A DNA stretch of 64,000 nt from Sphingomonadales bacterium (GCA_025356275.1 JANXUK010000052.1:1-64000); one strand, 5' to 3'; shown: positions 9,724-21,101, counted from the first letter of the stretch. Translations and numbers: made by a program. The notes: generated by a model not told the origin, from the letters alone.

Positions 9724-10154
9724 GTGATGATCGCGTGGCTGACTATCTGGTTGTCATGGAACGCCGTGAGTTGGCTGCTGAGCGCGACGGGTAACTATGT
9801 TGCCCTATTGGAGGATGAACTGCCAATACTGTTCATCGCCATGGTCGCTTTTATAGCTATAAATTGGGCAATTCCAGCTCTTTGGCTGCCCTTTCAAACG
9901 CGCAAAATGTTCCGAGAAATGCCAACTCAAAAGATCAGATATACGTTCGACGCAGCTGGCCTGCGATATTCCAGCCCTTTGCAGAGCGGAGAATCCGGTG
10001 GAATTACTTTGTGGGCCGGTCAGAGAATTCTTCAGTACTAATTCTGTGGCGCACGAGCCGAACGATATTTACCTTCCCGAAAACGCAACTAACCCCGTCT
10101 GCAGCCGCAGAATTGAAGGCGAGATTGGTCGACGCCGCCGTGCCGACGCGATAG
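9724..10154 (+). pseudogene. Frameshifted YcxB-like membrane protein
   Basis: Two overlapping frames together make one YcxB-like protein. The first (from GTG 9724 or ATG 9727) encodes two membrane helices and the start of the soluble domain, IRYTFDAAGLRYSSPLQSG. The second continues IRWNYFVGRSENSSVLILW to a stop at 10152-10154. The change of frame falls at about 9990-9993 in GGAGAATCC; adding one A there would restore a continuous protein of about 143 residues. Composition is lower in G+C than the flanking trp genes. Either a true one-base deletion or a sequencing error in the assembly; family assignment rests on topology and the C-terminal pattern. Confidence 0.6.
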
Positions 10155-10164
10155 AGGCACCCCC

Positions 10165-10743
10165 ATGATCCTCGTCATAGACAATTACGACAGCTTCACC
10201 TGGAACCTCGTCCATTACCTGATGGAGCTGGGCGCCACAGTCGAGGTTGTGCGCAACGACGCGCTCACCGCTGCGCAGGCCATCGCGACCGGCGCGGAAG
10301 GCTTTCTGCTCTCCCCCGGGCCCTGCACCCCCAATGAGGCGGGGATCAGCCTCGATCTGGTGGGCGCCTGCGCCGACGCTGGCAGGCCGCTGCTCGGCGT
10401 CTGCCTTGGCCATCAGTCGATCGGCCAGTATTTCGGCGGGCGGGTCACGCGCGGCGGCTTGATGCATGGCAAGACCAGCCCGGTCAGCCACGACGGCAGC
10501 GGCGTATTCGCGGGCCTCCCGTCCCCCTTCGCGGCCACCCGCTATCACTCGCTGATCGTGGAGGACATCCCCGGCATACTCCACGTCAATGCACACAGCG
10601 ATGACGGCCACGTCATGGGCTTTCGCCACGCCAGCCTGCCGGTCCACGGTGTGCAGTTCCACCCCGAGAGCATCGCGACCGAACACGGTCACGCGCTGCT
10701 GTCCAATTTCCTGACGCTATGTGCGGCGCCGGCGCCCGCATGA
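10165..10743 (+). CDS. trpG: Anthranilate synthase component II (glutamine amidotransferase)
   Basis: The 192-residue class-I amidotransferase supplies ammonia to TrpE. It begins [19 protein letters not shown] and has the oxyanion/nucleophile motif [10 protein letters not shown] (Cys near residue 79) and the catalytic His-Glu in VQFHPESI. The SPGP motif is near residue 50. TrpG-type proteins often also serve p-aminobenzoate synthase, which cannot be told apart here. Its stop overlaps the start of trpD as ATGA. The gap from trpE is occupied by the frameshifted YcxB-like gene. Confidence 0.95.
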   Translation: MILVIDNYDSFTWNLVHYLMELGATVEVVRNDALTAAQAIATGAEGFLLSPGPCTPNEAGISLDLVGACADAGRPLLGVCLGHQSIGQYFGGRVTRGGLMHGKTSPVSHDGSGVFAGLPSPFAATRYHSLIVEDIPGILHVNAHSDDGHVMGFRHASLPVHGVQFHPESIATEHGHALLSNFLTLCAAPAPA

Positions 10744-11732
10744 GCCTCCCGCCGCTGTCCGAAAGCGATGCCGAGGCGCAATTCGGCGCAATCCTCGATG
10801 GCAAATGGGCCGATGCCGATATCGCCGCTCTCCTGATCGCGCTGGCCGACCGGGGCGAAACCGTGAGCGAGCTGGTCGGCGCGGCACGGGCGATGCGCGC
10901 CCGGATGATCCGCTTGCACGCGCCGGCCAATGCCATCGACGTTTGCGGCACCGGCGGCGATGGCCAGCACAGCCTGAATGTCTCGACCGCTGTCGCCATC
11001 GTTGTCGCGGCCTGCGGCGTGCCGGTGGCCAAGCATGGCAACAGGGCGGCCTCGTCCAAGGCCGGCGGCGCGGATACATTGCAGGCGCTGGGCCTCGACC
11101 TCGACCGCGCCTCGGACCTGGCCGAAACGACTTTGGCCGATATGGGCCTCGCCTTCCTGTTCGCGCAAAAGCACCATCCGGCGCTGGCCAGGCTGGCCCC
11201 GTTGCGCATGGCGCTGGGCCGGCGGACGATCTTCAACCTGCTAGGGCCGCTGTGCAATCCGGCAGGGGTGGCGCGGCAGGCCGTGGGGGTGGCAAATATC
11301 GGCCTTGTTGATGCCTACGCCCAGGCGTTGCAGCGTCTGGGGGCGGAGCAAGCAGTGGTGTTTTGCGGCGAGGAAGGACTGGACGAACTATCCCCCTCGG
11401 GCGGCAGCTATGCGCGGGCGGTCAGGCTGCAAACACCTGATTTCCAGGGAACAATATCCCCGGACAGGGCGGGCCTGCCCCACCACCCGCTGAGCGCCCT
11501 CACCGGCGGCGATGCCGCCTTCAACGCCGCCGCGTTGCGCAAGATCTTTCTCGGCACGCCCGAGCAGAACCTCGCCTACCGCGACGCCGTGCTGCTCAAT
11601 GCCGCCGCCGCGCTGATCGTGGCGGGCGAGGTTGCCGACTTGCGCTCCGGCGTCGAGGAAGCGCGCGAAGTGCTTGACAAGGGGCTGGCCAATACCCTGC
11701 TCGATTGCTGGATCGCGGCGTGCCAGCCATGA
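10740..11732 (+). CDS. trpD: Anthranilate phosphoribosyltransferase
   Basis: The 330-residue enzyme transfers phosphoribose from PRPP to anthranilate. It has the [19 protein letters not shown]-binding loop near residue 73, [21 protein letters not shown] near 100, and [15 protein letters not shown] near 155, all family hallmarks. The start at 10740 overlaps the trpG stop as ATGA; an earlier in-frame ATG at 10719 is less likely. It is second in the trpG-trpD-trpC-moaC-moeA run. Confidence 0.96.
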   Translation: MSLPPLSESDAEAQFGAILDGKWADADIAALLIALADRGETVSELVGAARAMRARMIRLHAPANAIDVCGTGGDGQHSLNVSTAVAIVVAACGVPVAKHGNRAASSKAGGADTLQALGLDLDRASDLAETTLADMGLAFLFAQKHHPALARLAPLRMALGRRTIFNLLGPLCNPAGVARQAVGVANIGLVDAYAQALQRLGAEQAVVFCGEEGLDELSPSGGSYARAVRLQTPDFQGTISPDRAGLPHHPLSALTGGDAAFNAAALRKIFLGTPEQNLAYRDAVLLNAAAALIVAGEVADLRSGVEEAREVLDKGLANTLLDCWIAACQP

Positions 11733-11763
11733 TCGGCTCTCGACTTCGCGGCGCCCTCACGGC

Positions 11764-12573
11764 ATGAGCGCAGACATGCACAACGCGGCCACTGACAAGC
11801 TCACCGAAATCTGCGCCGCCAAGCGCATCGAAGTGGCCCGGCGCAAAGTTACCTCCCCGCTCGCCGCGCTCGAAGCCGCCGCCGCGCAGACCCGTCCGCG
11901 CGGCTTTCGCGCCGCTTTGGCGGCCAAAGCCGATGCCGGCTTCGGACTGATCGCGGAAATCAAGAAAGCTTCACCCTCCAAGGGATTGATCCGCCGAGAT
12001 TTTGATCCCGCCGCCCATGCCGCCGCCTATGAACAGGGGGGTGCCGCCTGCCTGTCGGTCCTCACCGATGCACCCTATTTTCAGGGGCATGAGGATTACC
12101 TGATCGCCGCGCGCGACGCCTGCACGCTTCCGGTGCTGCGCAAGGATTTCATGGTCGATCCGTGGCAGGTGGCGGAGGCCCGCGCCATCGGCGCCGACGC
12201 CATCCTGATCATCGTCGCCGCGCTTAGCGATGGCGCAATGGCCGAGATCGAGGATGCCGCGCTCGCCTATGGCATGGATGTGCTGGTCGAGGTTCATGAC
12301 GAGGCCGAAATGGCGCGCGCCGCGAGGCTGAAATCGCGGCTGATCGGAGTGAACAACCGTGACTTGCGGCGTTTCGTCACCGATCTGGCCAACACCGAAC
12401 GCCTCGCCGCGCTGGCCCCGCCGGACGCGTTGCTGGTCAGCGAAAGCGGCATTACCTGCCATGCGGACTTGAGCCGGCTGGCAAAATCGGGCGTGCGCAG
12501 TTTTCTGGTCGGCGAAAGCCTGATGCGCGCTTCGGATGTCGCCGCCGCCACCCATGCGCTTTTGCATGGCTGA
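11764..12573 (+). CDS. trpC: Indole-3-glycerol phosphate synthase
   Basis: The 269-residue TIM barrel closes the indole ring from CdRP. Visible motifs are [11 protein letters not shown] (catalytic Lys), [36 protein letters not shown] and LLVSESGI. Two in-frame starts, 11764 and 11776, are both plausible; the family usually begins with a short segment before [12 protein letters not shown]. moaC begins eight bases before its stop, indicating translational coupling across a pathway boundary. Confidence 0.95.
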   Translation: MSADMHNAATDKLTEICAAKRIEVARRKVTSPLAALEAAAAQTRPRGFRAALAAKADAGFGLIAEIKKASPSKGLIRRDFDPAAHAAAYEQGGAACLSVLTDAPYFQGHEDYLIAARDACTLPVLRKDFMVDPWQVAEARAIGADAILIIVAALSDGAMAEIEDAALAYGMDVLVEVHDEAEMARAARLKSRLIGVNNRDLRRFVTDLANTERLAALAPPDALLVSESGITCHADLSRLAKSGVRSFLVGESLMRASDVAAATHALLHG

Positions 12574-13051
12574 GCTGACCCATCTCGACGCCGAGGGCAA
12601 TGCGCGCATGGTCGATATCGGCGGCAAAGCGGCAACGGCGCGCGTCGCTACCGCCAGCGGCTTGATCACGATGAGCCCCGCCGCTTTGGCCGCGATCCGT
12701 GCCGGTGATGCACCCAAAGGCGACGTGCTGGCCGCCGCTCGCATCGCCGGGATCATGGCCGCCAAGCGCACCGCCGACCTGATCCCGCTGTGCCACCCGC
12801 TCGCGCTCGACAGCGTGACGGTGGATTTCACCTTTGAAGCGCAGGGCGTCCGTGCAACTGCCACCGCCGCCTTGACAGGACGGACTGGCGTAGAAATGGA
12901 GGCGATGACAGCGGCATGCGTCGCACTTCTCACAATCTACGACATGGCCAAGGCCCTCGACAAGGCGATGGTCATTGGTGACGTCCGCCTGCTCGCTAAA
13001 CGCGGTGGCAAATCGGGCGACTGGCAGGCGCCCCCGCTTACCGCACGATGA
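12566..13051 (+). CDS. moaC: Cyclic pyranopterin monophosphate synthase
   Basis: The 161-residue enzyme completes formation of cyclic pyranopterin monophosphate in molybdenum cofactor synthesis. It has [14 protein letters not shown] near the N-terminus, the catalytic-region motif [13 protein letters not shown] near residue 75, and [22 protein letters not shown] with [12 protein letters not shown] near the C-terminus. Full length. The start at 12566 lies inside the end of trpC, and its stop overlaps the start of moeA (ATGATG). Confidence 0.97.
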   Translation: MAELTHLDAEGNARMVDIGGKAATARVATASGLITMSPAALAAIRAGDAPKGDVLAAARIAGIMAAKRTADLIPLCHPLALDSVTVDFTFEAQGVRATATAALTGRTGVEMEAMTAACVALLTIYDMAKALDKAMVIGDVRLLAKRGGKSGDWQAPPLTAR

Positions 13052-14250
13052 TGCCGCCTCTACCGCTCGAACAGGCGCAGGCGCAATTGCTGGCGCTGGC
13101 CACCCCGCGCGCCATCGAGCAGATTGCTGTGGCCGAGGCGGCGGGCCGCTATCTCGCGGCGCCGCTCACCGCCTTGCGCACGCAGCCGGCGGCCGATCTC
13201 TCCGCAATGGACGGCTATGCGATCCGCGCCGCCGACCTGCCGGGCCCATGGCGGATCGTAGGGGAAAGCGCGGGCGGGCACCCTTTCCCGGGCACAATCG
13301 TCACCGGCCAGGCCGCGCGCATATCAACCGGAGCGTTGCTGCCCATGGGCGCCGATGCCGTGCTGTTGCAGGAGGATTGCGCTCGGCATGGCGACGCGCT
13401 GACCCTCACTGGAACCACCCCGCTGCCCGTTGGGCGTCACATCCGGCGGCGCGGCATGGACTTTGCCGAGGGCACCATCCTGCTGCCGGCTGGCACGCGT
13501 ATCGGCCCGGCGCAGATCGGCCTCTCGCTCACTGCCGGGCATGCGCATCTGCCGGTACGCCGTCTGCCGCGCATCACCATCATCGAGAGCGGGGACGAAC
13601 TGGCGGCAACCGGAGCCCCCGTTGCTGCGCATCAGATCCCGGCCAGCAATGGCGCGATGCTGGCCGCGCTCGCCGCAACTATTCTGTGTAAGATTAACTG
13701 GATAGGTCAGGTTTCGGATAATATGGATGCACTGGGCGCGGCCCTCGACGCAGCGTGCGACGCCGACATCATCGTCACCAGCGGCGGCGTCTCGGTCGGC
13801 GATCACGATCTGATCCGCCCGGCGCTCGCGGCCTATGGCGCCGACCTCGCGTTCTGGCGCGTCGCGATCCGTCCGGGCAAGCCGCTGCTGGTGGCAAGGC
13901 GCCAGGATCAGATCATCCTCGGCCTCCCGGGCAATCCGGTGTCGAGCATGGTCACCGCCTATTTCTTTCTGCTGCCGCTGCTGCGCGCGATGCACGGCGC
14001 CGTGGCGTGCCTGCCACGCCCGATCCGCACGGTGCTGAAGGGATCGCTGCCCGCCGGCGGACCGAGGCGCGAATTTCGGCGCGGGGTATGGGACGGCGCG
14101 GCGGTCCGCGATGGCGACGTGCATGACAGCGGGGCGCTGGCGTCGCTGGCGATAAGCAATTGCCTGATCGACCGCGCGGCCGGTGCGCGCGCCGCCACAG
14201 AGGGCGCGGTTGTCGAGGTGTTCACGATGGCCAATGGCGGAATGGCTTGA
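13048..14250 (+). CDS. moeA: Molybdopterin molybdenumtransferase
   Basis: The 400-residue protein inserts molybdate into adenylated molybdopterin. MoeA domains can be followed: the N-terminal [14 protein letters not shown] segment near residue 51, the MPT-binding MoCF domain with [12 protein letters not shown] near 248 and [20 protein letters not shown] near 295, and a C-terminal beta domain. It is the last gene of the trpG-to-moeA run; lexA follows after about 90 bases with its own operator. Confidence 0.95.
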   Translation: MMPPLPLEQAQAQLLALATPRAIEQIAVAEAAGRYLAAPLTALRTQPAADLSAMDGYAIRAADLPGPWRIVGESAGGHPFPGTIVTGQAARISTGALLPMGADAVLLQEDCARHGDALTLTGTTPLPVGRHIRRRGMDFAEGTILLPAGTRIGPAQIGLSLTAGHAHLPVRRLPRITIIESGDELAATGAPVAAHQIPASNGAMLAALAATILCKINWIGQVSDNMDALGAALDAACDADIIVTSGGVSVGDHDLIRPALAAYGADLAFWRVAIRPGKPLLVARRQDQIILGLPGNPVSSMVTAYFFLLPLLRAMHGAVACLPRPIRTVLKGSLPAGGPRREFRRGVWDGAAVRDGDVHDSGALASLAISNCLIDRAAGARAATEGAVVEVFTMANGGMA

Positions 14251-14274
14251 CGCGGCGCACAAGGTTGCTTAATT

Positions 14275-14289
14275 GTTCCTTATTCGTTC
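14275..14289. promoter_or_regulatory. LexA box (SOS operator) upstream of lexA
   Basis: GTTC at 14275-14278 and GTTC at 14286-14289 are separated by exactly seven bases, which is the alphaproteobacterial LexA site GTTC-N7-GTTC. It lies 51 bases before the lexA start, indicating autoregulation. Confidence 0.85.
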
Positions 14290-14340
14290 ATGCAACGTCG
14301 CGCGAATGCGGTGCTGCCTTACCGATTGGAGAATTGCGCC

Positions 14341-15054
14341 ATGCTCACCCGCAAGCAGCACGAGCTGATCCGTTTCATTCAGGTCCGGCTGGAGGAAAGC
14401 GGCGTGTCCCCCTCGTTCGAGGAGATGAAGGAGGCGCTGGATCTCAAGTCGAAATCGGGCGTGCACCGGCTGATTTCCGCACTGGAAGAACGTGGTTTTA
14501 TCCGCCGCCTGCCCAATCGCGCCCGCGCGCTGGAGGTGCTGCGCCAACCGGAGGATACGACGCGCGGCGCGGTTCGCGCGCTCAGCGCGGCTAATGCGGT
14601 GCCACCGGTTCGCACAGCGTCGTCGGATTTACGCACAACGCCGGCGCGCGTGGCTCCGGTCCCGGCGAATGATGTGATCGAATTGCCGCTGCATGGCCGG
14701 ATCGCCGCCGGCGTTCCCATTGAGGCGATCGAGGGGCAGACCATGTTGCCAGTGCCCGCCGCTTTGCTGGGCGCGGGTGAGCATTACGCATTGGAGGTGT
14801 CGGGCGATTCGATGATCGAGGCGGGCATTCTGGATGGCGATTACGCGCTGATCCTGCGGACCGAAACCGCTCGCGACGGCGAGATTGTCGTCGCATTGGT
14901 TCGGGGTGAGGAGGCAACGCTCAAATATCTGCGCCGTGAAAAGGGCATGGTCAGGCTCGACCCGGCGAACAGCGCCTATGACCCGCAATATTACCTTTCA
15001 GGCGAGGTGCAGGTGCAGGGCAAGCTTGCAGGGCTGCTGCGGCGGTATCATTGA
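14341..15054 (+). CDS. lexA: LexA repressor
   Basis: The 237-residue SOS repressor has an N-terminal winged helix ([20 protein letters not shown]), a Pro/Ala/Arg-rich linker, and a C-terminal S24 self-cleavage domain. The scissile Ala-Gly is in [13 protein letters not shown], the nucleophile Ser is in [14 protein letters not shown] and the catalytic Lys is in [10 protein letters not shown]. RecA filaments stimulate self-cleavage after DNA damage. The start at 14341 gives the family N-terminus; an in-frame ATG at 14290 overlaps the LexA-box edge and is rejected. The box upstream indicates autorepression. Confidence 0.97.
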   Translation: MLTRKQHELIRFIQVRLEESGVSPSFEEMKEALDLKSKSGVHRLISALEERGFIRRLPNRARALEVLRQPEDTTRGAVRALSAANAVPPVRTASSDLRTTPARVAPVPANDVIELPLHGRIAAGVPIEAIEGQTMLPVPAALLGAGEHYALEVSGDSMIEAGILDGDYALILRTETARDGEIVVALVRGEEATLKYLRREKGMVRLDPANSAYDPQYYLSGEVQVQGKLAGLLRRYH

Positions 15055-15311
15055 GGGGGGCGCCACACCGTCGCCCCGAGGCGCTTCCTGGCGCTCCGCA
15101 GGCTGCCGCGCCTGGTAGGCTGCTACTGGTATGATTGAGGCATCCGGTTAAGGCCAATCCGCTAACGGGAGGACCGTTGTAAGGGCCGGTGCCTTCACCA
15201 TCGCGCAATTTAGCGCGGCTGCTCAGCCCCCGCTAACCACGCAAATTCCATAGTTCCAATCCGACGTTGCGGTTGCAAGGCCTCAAGCCCTGCGGCGCGA
15301 TCGTGCAGCGC

Positions 15312-16850
<1,539 letters not shown>

Positions 16851-16977
16851 CTACGGCGCAAAAAGCGGCATGCGCCTTAAGTATCTGGCCAAATATCGAA
16901 CGGCGCGGGGCGGAGGCTCGAAACCCCCTCCCCGCGCCGCCGAAATCACACTCCGCGAAAAACGCGAAGTCAGCAGA

Positions 16978-17376
16978 TTACATCTTCATGGCGCTCGGCG
17001 GGCACTTGGTGAAGTGACCCTTGGCATCCTTACACTTGGCGGCCTTGGCGGCCGGCTTGGCTGCGGCGGGGGCAGCAGCCGGCGCGGCGGCGGCGGTCTT
17101 GGCAGCCTTGGCAGCCTTGGCGGCCTTCGCAGCCTTCATCCGGTCGAAAAAGCTCGGCTTGGCGGGGGCAGCGGCAGCAACCGGGGCGGCGGCCATCGGG
17201 GCAGCGGCCTTGGCCTTGCTCTTGCCCTTGGCGACATATTGCGCGGCCGGAACGGCGCCGGCGGTGCCGCACTTGGCGAACTTGCCATTGGCCGAATTGC
17301 GGCACTGCGCAGCGTCGGCGGTTACCGACGTGGCGAGCAAGGCGAATGCAGCGATAGGCAGCAGGAACTTATTCAT
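16978..17376 (-). CDS. Secreted Lys/Ala-rich protein with two C-x(n)-GxFxKC motifs
   Basis: The 132-residue protein has a clear Sec signal peptide (cleavage near ADA, residue 22). The mature part starts with CRNSANGKFAKC and ends with CKDAKGHFTKC, two copies of the same motif, joined by a long Ala/Lys/Pro-rich linker built of AAK repeats. The high positive charge resembles surface-exposed or nucleic-acid/cell-wall-binding proteins. Similar proteins occur in sphingomonads but I know of no assigned function. The AAK run is encoded by a 9-bp tandem repeat at about 17100-17136. It stands alone between guaB and the M28 peptidase gene. Confidence 0.75.
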   Translation of the reverse strand: MNKFLLPIAAFALLATSVTADAAQCRNSANGKFAKCGTAGAVPAAQYVAKGKSKAKAAAPMAAAPVAAAAPAKPSFFDRMKAAKAAKAAKAAKTAAAAPAAAPAAAKPAAKAAKCKDAKGHFTKCPPSAMKM

Positions 17377-17477
17377 GGGGATCCCTCCTCGGTGACACTA
17401 ATGCCGGCGCAGGTGCTATTGCGCTCAGGCTGTCGCGTCAATGAACGTTAACCTCTTGCGCCCTAAACGCCGCCGAA

Positions 17478-18989
17478 TCAGGGCAAATGTAACAAAAATT
17501 TACGTGGATCGGCAAACCATCGCACCAGCGCGGCGTTAAATGTCACATCCTCCGCCGCCCCGCCCAGCTCGATCGAGGGTTTCATCACGTCGCTGGGCCG
17601 GTGATAATCGGTGTCGAAAAAATGCTCAAGCCGGGCAATCTCGCCATAGGCCGAGGTCACCATCACCGCCGGCACATCATGCCGCATCAGAGCCCAGCCG
17701 TCCTGCCGCCGGATATAGGCGTTGGGCGCGGCACTATCGAGCAGGCGGCGATGCTGCTCGCGCGCCACCGCCGCGATGCCGGGGCCCAGCGGGGTCATCC
17801 CCTGCCCCACCACGCCGATCGCGGTGCCCGGGGGGGCAATCGCCACGCTGTCGAGGTTGAACGCCGCGACCAGCCTGGTCAGCTTGACCGGGGGGTTTTC
17901 GGCAAAGGCCTCAGCACCGAGCAGGCCCAGTTCCTCCGATGTGGTGGCCAGGAAATAGACGTCGCGATCCAGTGGCGGGCCCTTCGCCAGCCGCCGCGAA
18001 ATCTCGATCATCGCTGCCACGCCGCTGGCATTATCGATCGCGCCATTGCAGATCAGATGCTCGGCCGGGGCCTGCGCGCAAGTGCCGAAATGGTCCCAAT
18101 GCGCCAGCACCAGCACCGCGCCGTCCTCCGGGTGACGGCCGGGCAGGCGCGCGATCAGATTGTGCGTATGGATCACCGTCTCGCGCGTCGTTGCCTCCAG
18201 GCTGGCGGTCAGGTCCAGCAGATGCGGCGCGAAATCAGGGCGATCGGCCTCGGTCTCCAGGATTGCCAGACTGCGTCCACCCTCGGCCAGCAGCCGCTGC
18301 ATGCCGCTACCGCTGACAAAGCCCTCCAGATCGCCGCCCAAGGCATCGCCGGCCAGCGCATAGCCTTCCCGCCGCCGCCGTGCCGCCACGCTGGCCAGAT
18401 TGCGCGGACCGTCCAGCACGGTCAGCACCGCCGAGGCTCCCGCCGCCAGCAGCGCGTTCTGACGCGCGCCATCCTGCGGATCCGCATCGGTGCCGCCGGC
18501 CCGCTTGTCCAGCATCACCGCGATCCGCCCGGCCAGCTCCGCGCGCGGCGGAGCCACGGTGGCGCGCCCGACGAAATAGAGCGGCGCCCGCTCGACCAGG
18601 CTGCGCCGCCCCGAGGTCAGCATCAGCACATCGCCCTCGCCCAGCGTCAGCAGGCGGCCCTTGCGGCTGAATTGTGCGGTGGACGCAGCGGGCGCGCGCG
18701 CCACCACCGTGACCGGCGCGAACCACGGATGCCCGGGATCATTGGTGCCCGAAACCAGCCCGATATCGAACCAGGCCCGCGCGATATAATGCAGTGTCCT
18801 GGCCTCGCCGTCGGTCCCCGGCTCCCGCCCAGCGAAGGCATCGCTGGCCAAGATCGCCATTTCGGAGCGCAGCGCATCCTCCAACGGCTTGTCGCGCGCC
18901 CCGGCAAATGCCGGCCCGGTGCCGGCCAGCAACGCCGCACCCGCCAGCATCCCCCACACTCGGTCCATCGCAGTCTGGCGCCGTTTCAT
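17478..18989 (-). CDS. Secreted M28 family metallopeptidase
   Basis: The protein of about 503 residues has an N-terminal signal peptide (MDRVWGMLAGAALLAGTGPA) and an inserted PA-like region at about residues 120-250. It ends in an M28 zinc aminopeptidase domain. Zinc and catalytic motifs are visible: AHWDHFG (His, Asp), NGAIDNASGVA (bridging Asp), TTSEELGLLGAEAF (catalytic and zinc Glu), and the C-terminal His in DYHRPSD. It would trim peptides in the periplasm or outside the cell. The frame is open 180 bases further upstream, but the start at 18989 places the signal peptide at the N-terminus; ATG 18968 is an alternative. Divergent from lldD. Confidence 0.88.
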   Translation of the reverse strand: MKRRQTAMDRVWGMLAGAALLAGTGPAFAGARDKPLEDALRSEMAILASDAFAGREPGTDGEARTLHYIARAWFDIGLVSGTNDPGHPWFAPVTVVARAPAASTAQFSRKGRLLTLGEGDVLMLTSGRRSLVERAPLYFVGRATVAPPRAELAGRIAVMLDKRAGGTDADPQDGARQNALLAAGASAVLTVLDGPRNLASVAARRRREGYALAGDALGGDLEGFVSGSGMQRLLAEGGRSLAILETEADRPDFAPHLLDLTASLEATTRETVIHTHNLIARLPGRHPEDGAVLVLAHWDHFGTCAQAPAEHLICNGAIDNASGVAAMIEISRRLAKGPPLDRDVYFLATTSEELGLLGAEAFAENPPVKLTRLVAAFNLDSVAIAPPGTAIGVVGQGMTPLGPGIAAVAREQHRRLLDSAAPNAYIRRQDGWALMRHDVPAVMVTSAYGEIARLEHFFDTDYHRPSDVMKPSIELGGAAEDVTFNAALVRWFADPRKFLLHLP

Positions 18990-19146
18990 CGCGCCAATTC
19001 CTACACCAAGCCGCTGCCCCGGCAAGCGCGCCGCTGGTGTTTTCCCACCCCGGCGCGGGTTGCCCGCTGCCTGTGGCCAAAGCGCCACGGCCCCGCCGCC
19101 AGCCAGCGCTTGCGCCGCCGCCTGACGATGCGCTACCGCATGCGTC

Positions 19147-20295
19147 ATGCGCCTGTCCGATTGCCACAATATCGACGATTTTCGCCGTCTGGCCGAGGCG
19201 CGCCTGCCGTGGCCGGTGTTCGACTATATCGACGGCGGCGCCGATGACGAGATCACCAAGGCGCGCAACACCGCCGCCTTTGCCGATGCCGACCTAGTGC
19301 CCAATGTGCTGGCCGATGTCGCCGAAATCGACGCTTCGGTGACGATATTGGGCCGAAAATCGGCGCTGCCGCTGATCCTGTCGCCCACCGCCTTGCAGCG
19401 CGTGTTCCATTGGCAGGGCGAACGCGCGGTGGCGCGCGCGGCGGAGAAATTCGGCCTGTGGTTCGGCATCTCCAGCCTGGCGACGGTCAGCATCGAGGAA
19501 ATCGGCGCGTCCGTCTCCACGCCCAAACTGTTCCAGCTCTATGTCCACAAGGACAAGGGCCTCAACGCGAACATGATACAGCGGTGCCGCACCGCCAAAT
19601 TCGATGCCATCGCGCTGACCGTGGACACCATCGTCTCGGGCAAGCGTGAGCGGTGCGCGCGCAGCGGGTTCACCAGCCCGCCCAAATTCGGCATCGCCTC
19701 CGCGCTGGGCTATGCGATGAAGCCACGATGGGCGCTGGATTACGTGTTCCGTGAGAAAATCGCGCTGCCCAATCTCGATACCCATGTCGCTGCGGGCAGT
19801 GATCAGGCAGTATCGATCGCCAACTATTTCAACACCATGCTCGACCCGGCGCTCAATTGGCAAACCGCCGAGGACATCCGCCAGGACTGGGGAGGCACCT
19901 TCTGCCTAAAGGGCATAATGAGCGTCGCCGATGCACGCCGCGCGGTCGCGATCGGCGCGGACGCCATAATGCTGTCCAACCACGGCGGCCGGCAATTGGA
20001 CGGCGCGCGCGCGCCCTTCGATCAACTTGAGGAAATCGTCGACGCGGTCGGCGGGCAGATCGAAATCATCTGCGACGGCGGGGTGCGGCGCGGCAGCCAT
20101 GTGCTGAAGGCCCTGGCGGCGGGGGCCAATTGCGCCTCCGGGGGCCGGCTGTACCTCTATGCACTCGCCGCTGCCGGGCAGGCCGGGGTCGAACGCGCGC
20201 TGGGCCTGCTGGCGGATGAGATCACGCGCGGCATGAAGCTGATGGGCGCGGCCACGGTCAGCGACCTGACCCGCGACCAATTGCGGCGGCGGTAG
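19147..20295 (+). CDS. lldD: FMN-dependent alpha-hydroxy-acid dehydrogenase (L-lactate dehydrogenase type)
   Basis: The 382-residue protein is a glycolate oxidase-family TIM barrel. It begins with NIDDFRRLAEARLPWPVFDYIDGGADDE, and the FMN/substrate motifs LSNHGGRQLDG (catalytic His and Arg), TVDTIVSGKRERCARSGF and CDGGVRRGSHVLKALAAGA are all visible. Such enzymes oxidise L-lactate or related 2-hydroxy acids at the membrane. The exact substrate (lactate versus mandelate and others) cannot be settled from the motifs. Its TAG stop is the first triplet of an intergenic repeat (20293-20355). Confidence 0.85.
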   Translation: MRLSDCHNIDDFRRLAEARLPWPVFDYIDGGADDEITKARNTAAFADADLVPNVLADVAEIDASVTILGRKSALPLILSPTALQRVFHWQGERAVARAAEKFGLWFGISSLATVSIEEIGASVSTPKLFQLYVHKDKGLNANMIQRCRTAKFDAIALTVDTIVSGKRERCARSGFTSPPKFGIASALGYAMKPRWALDYVFREKIALPNLDTHVAAGSDQAVSIANYFNTMLDPALNWQTAEDIRQDWGGTFCLKGIMSVADARRAVAIGADAIMLSNHGGRQLDGARAPFDQLEEIVDAVGGQIEIICDGGVRRGSHVLKALAAGANCASGGRLYLYALAAAGQAGVERALGLLADEITRGMKLMGAATVSDLTRDQLRRR

Positions 20296-20355
20296 AGCTT
20301 AGCATCGCGTCAAAAGTGGGCACCGGTTTTTGGCTTAAGCGATGCGACAAACAAG
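20293..20355 (+). repeat. Intergenic palindromic repeat, copy A
   Basis: The element begins TAGAGC, whose TAG is the lldD stop codon, and contains the core AAAAGTGGGCACCGGTTTTT. It can fold through GCATCGC (20302-20308) and GCGATGC (20339-20345). Copies B (49253-49314) and C (50948-51008) share the TAGAGC end, the AAAAGTG-GGnACCG core and the TTAA-CGATGCGA tail. It resembles the AAAAGTGG/ACCGGTTTT intergenic repeats of alphaproteobacteria. Confidence 0.85.
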
Positions 20356-20425
20356 AACGCGCGGGAACAAGGCGCCGCGCCGCGCGTATCCCCCATACCG
20401 GCATTGCGCCGTAGGGGACCATTCC

Positions 20426-20953
20426 ATGACTTACGCGCCCATTCACCGCGTTGCCGCGCTGTTGCTCACGCTTGCCGCGCCGATGGCGCTCGCCGCGCAG
20501 CCGCCGCAATCTGCCCCTACCCCGGCGTCATCGCGCCCGGTGACCGCGAATGACCCCAATGCGCAGGATGTGGCCACGACCCCGCTGCGCGATCTCAACA
20601 TTTCCAAGCGCAAGATCCCCGCCGTCCTGATCGCCGCCAGCGAGCAGCCGTATTCGCTCGCCGGGCTGAATAGTTGCCGCAGGCTGGCCAATGCGGTCGG
20701 CGAGCTCAACACCGCGCTGGGCGACGATATCGATGTCGCGCATGCCAAGGGCCACACTTACACCGCCGGCTATATCGCGCAGACCGTTGTGGACAGCTTC
20801 ATCCCGTTCGGCGGCATTGTGAGCGAGGTGTCGGGCGCCAATGCCCATAAGCGCGAGATTCAGGCGGCGGTGACGGCGGGTTTCGCGCGGCGCGGCTTCC
20901 TGAAGGGCGTGGGTCTGTCGCGCCGCTGCCCTGCCCCCGCCAGGCCCGCATAA
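20426..20953 (+). CDS. Hypothetical secreted protein, sphingomonad type
   Basis: The 175-residue protein has a Sec signal peptide (cleavage after about ALAA, residue 22), followed by a Pro/Ser-rich segment and a domain containing DVATTPLRDLNISKRKIPAVL, SCRRLANAVGELNTALGDD and VVDSFIPFGGIVSEVSGAN. Proteins with this pattern are familiar from sphingomonads but carry no assigned function. The PFGGIVSEVSGA segment could be a short amphipathic or membrane-active helix. Start 20426 was chosen because it gives the signal peptide; the frame is open upstream to within the repeat. Confidence 0.7.
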   Translation: MTYAPIHRVAALLLTLAAPMALAAQPPQSAPTPASSRPVTANDPNAQDVATTPLRDLNISKRKIPAVLIAASEQPYSLAGLNSCRRLANAVGELNTALGDDIDVAHAKGHTYTAGYIAQTVVDSFIPFGGIVSEVSGANAHKREIQAAVTAGFARRGFLKGVGLSRRCPAPARPA

Positions 20954-21007
20954 CGCGCCAGCCCGGCCGCAATGAGCGCGGAGATGCAAATAAATAAGCT
21001 TACCGGG

Positions 21008-21038
21008 CGTTATCCCTAACTGCCGTTATCCCTAACGG
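21008..21038. repeat. Direct repeat CGTTATCCCTAAC, two copies with 16-bp period
   Basis: CGTTATCCCTAAC occurs at 21008-21020 and again at 21024-21036. Each copy contains GTTA-TCCC-TAAC, an inverted repeat with a four-base centre; in the second copy it extends to CCGTTA/TAACGG (21023-21038). The pair lies about 65 bases before a small open reading frame and looks like a two-site operator, but no regulator is known. Confidence 0.5.
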
Positions 21039-21101
21039 ATTGGCAAGGTTACCTTGGTATTGTCACCCATGCTTACCGAATCGGTGGTGGGGAGAATGCC
21101 A

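Noticed and set aside
17601-19247. A 548-codon open frame on the plus strand opposite the M28 peptidase gene
   Set aside because: It is a G+C-driven shadow: the composition is His/Arg/Gln-rich without recognisable domains, while the opposite strand encodes a complete peptidase with all zinc motifs.
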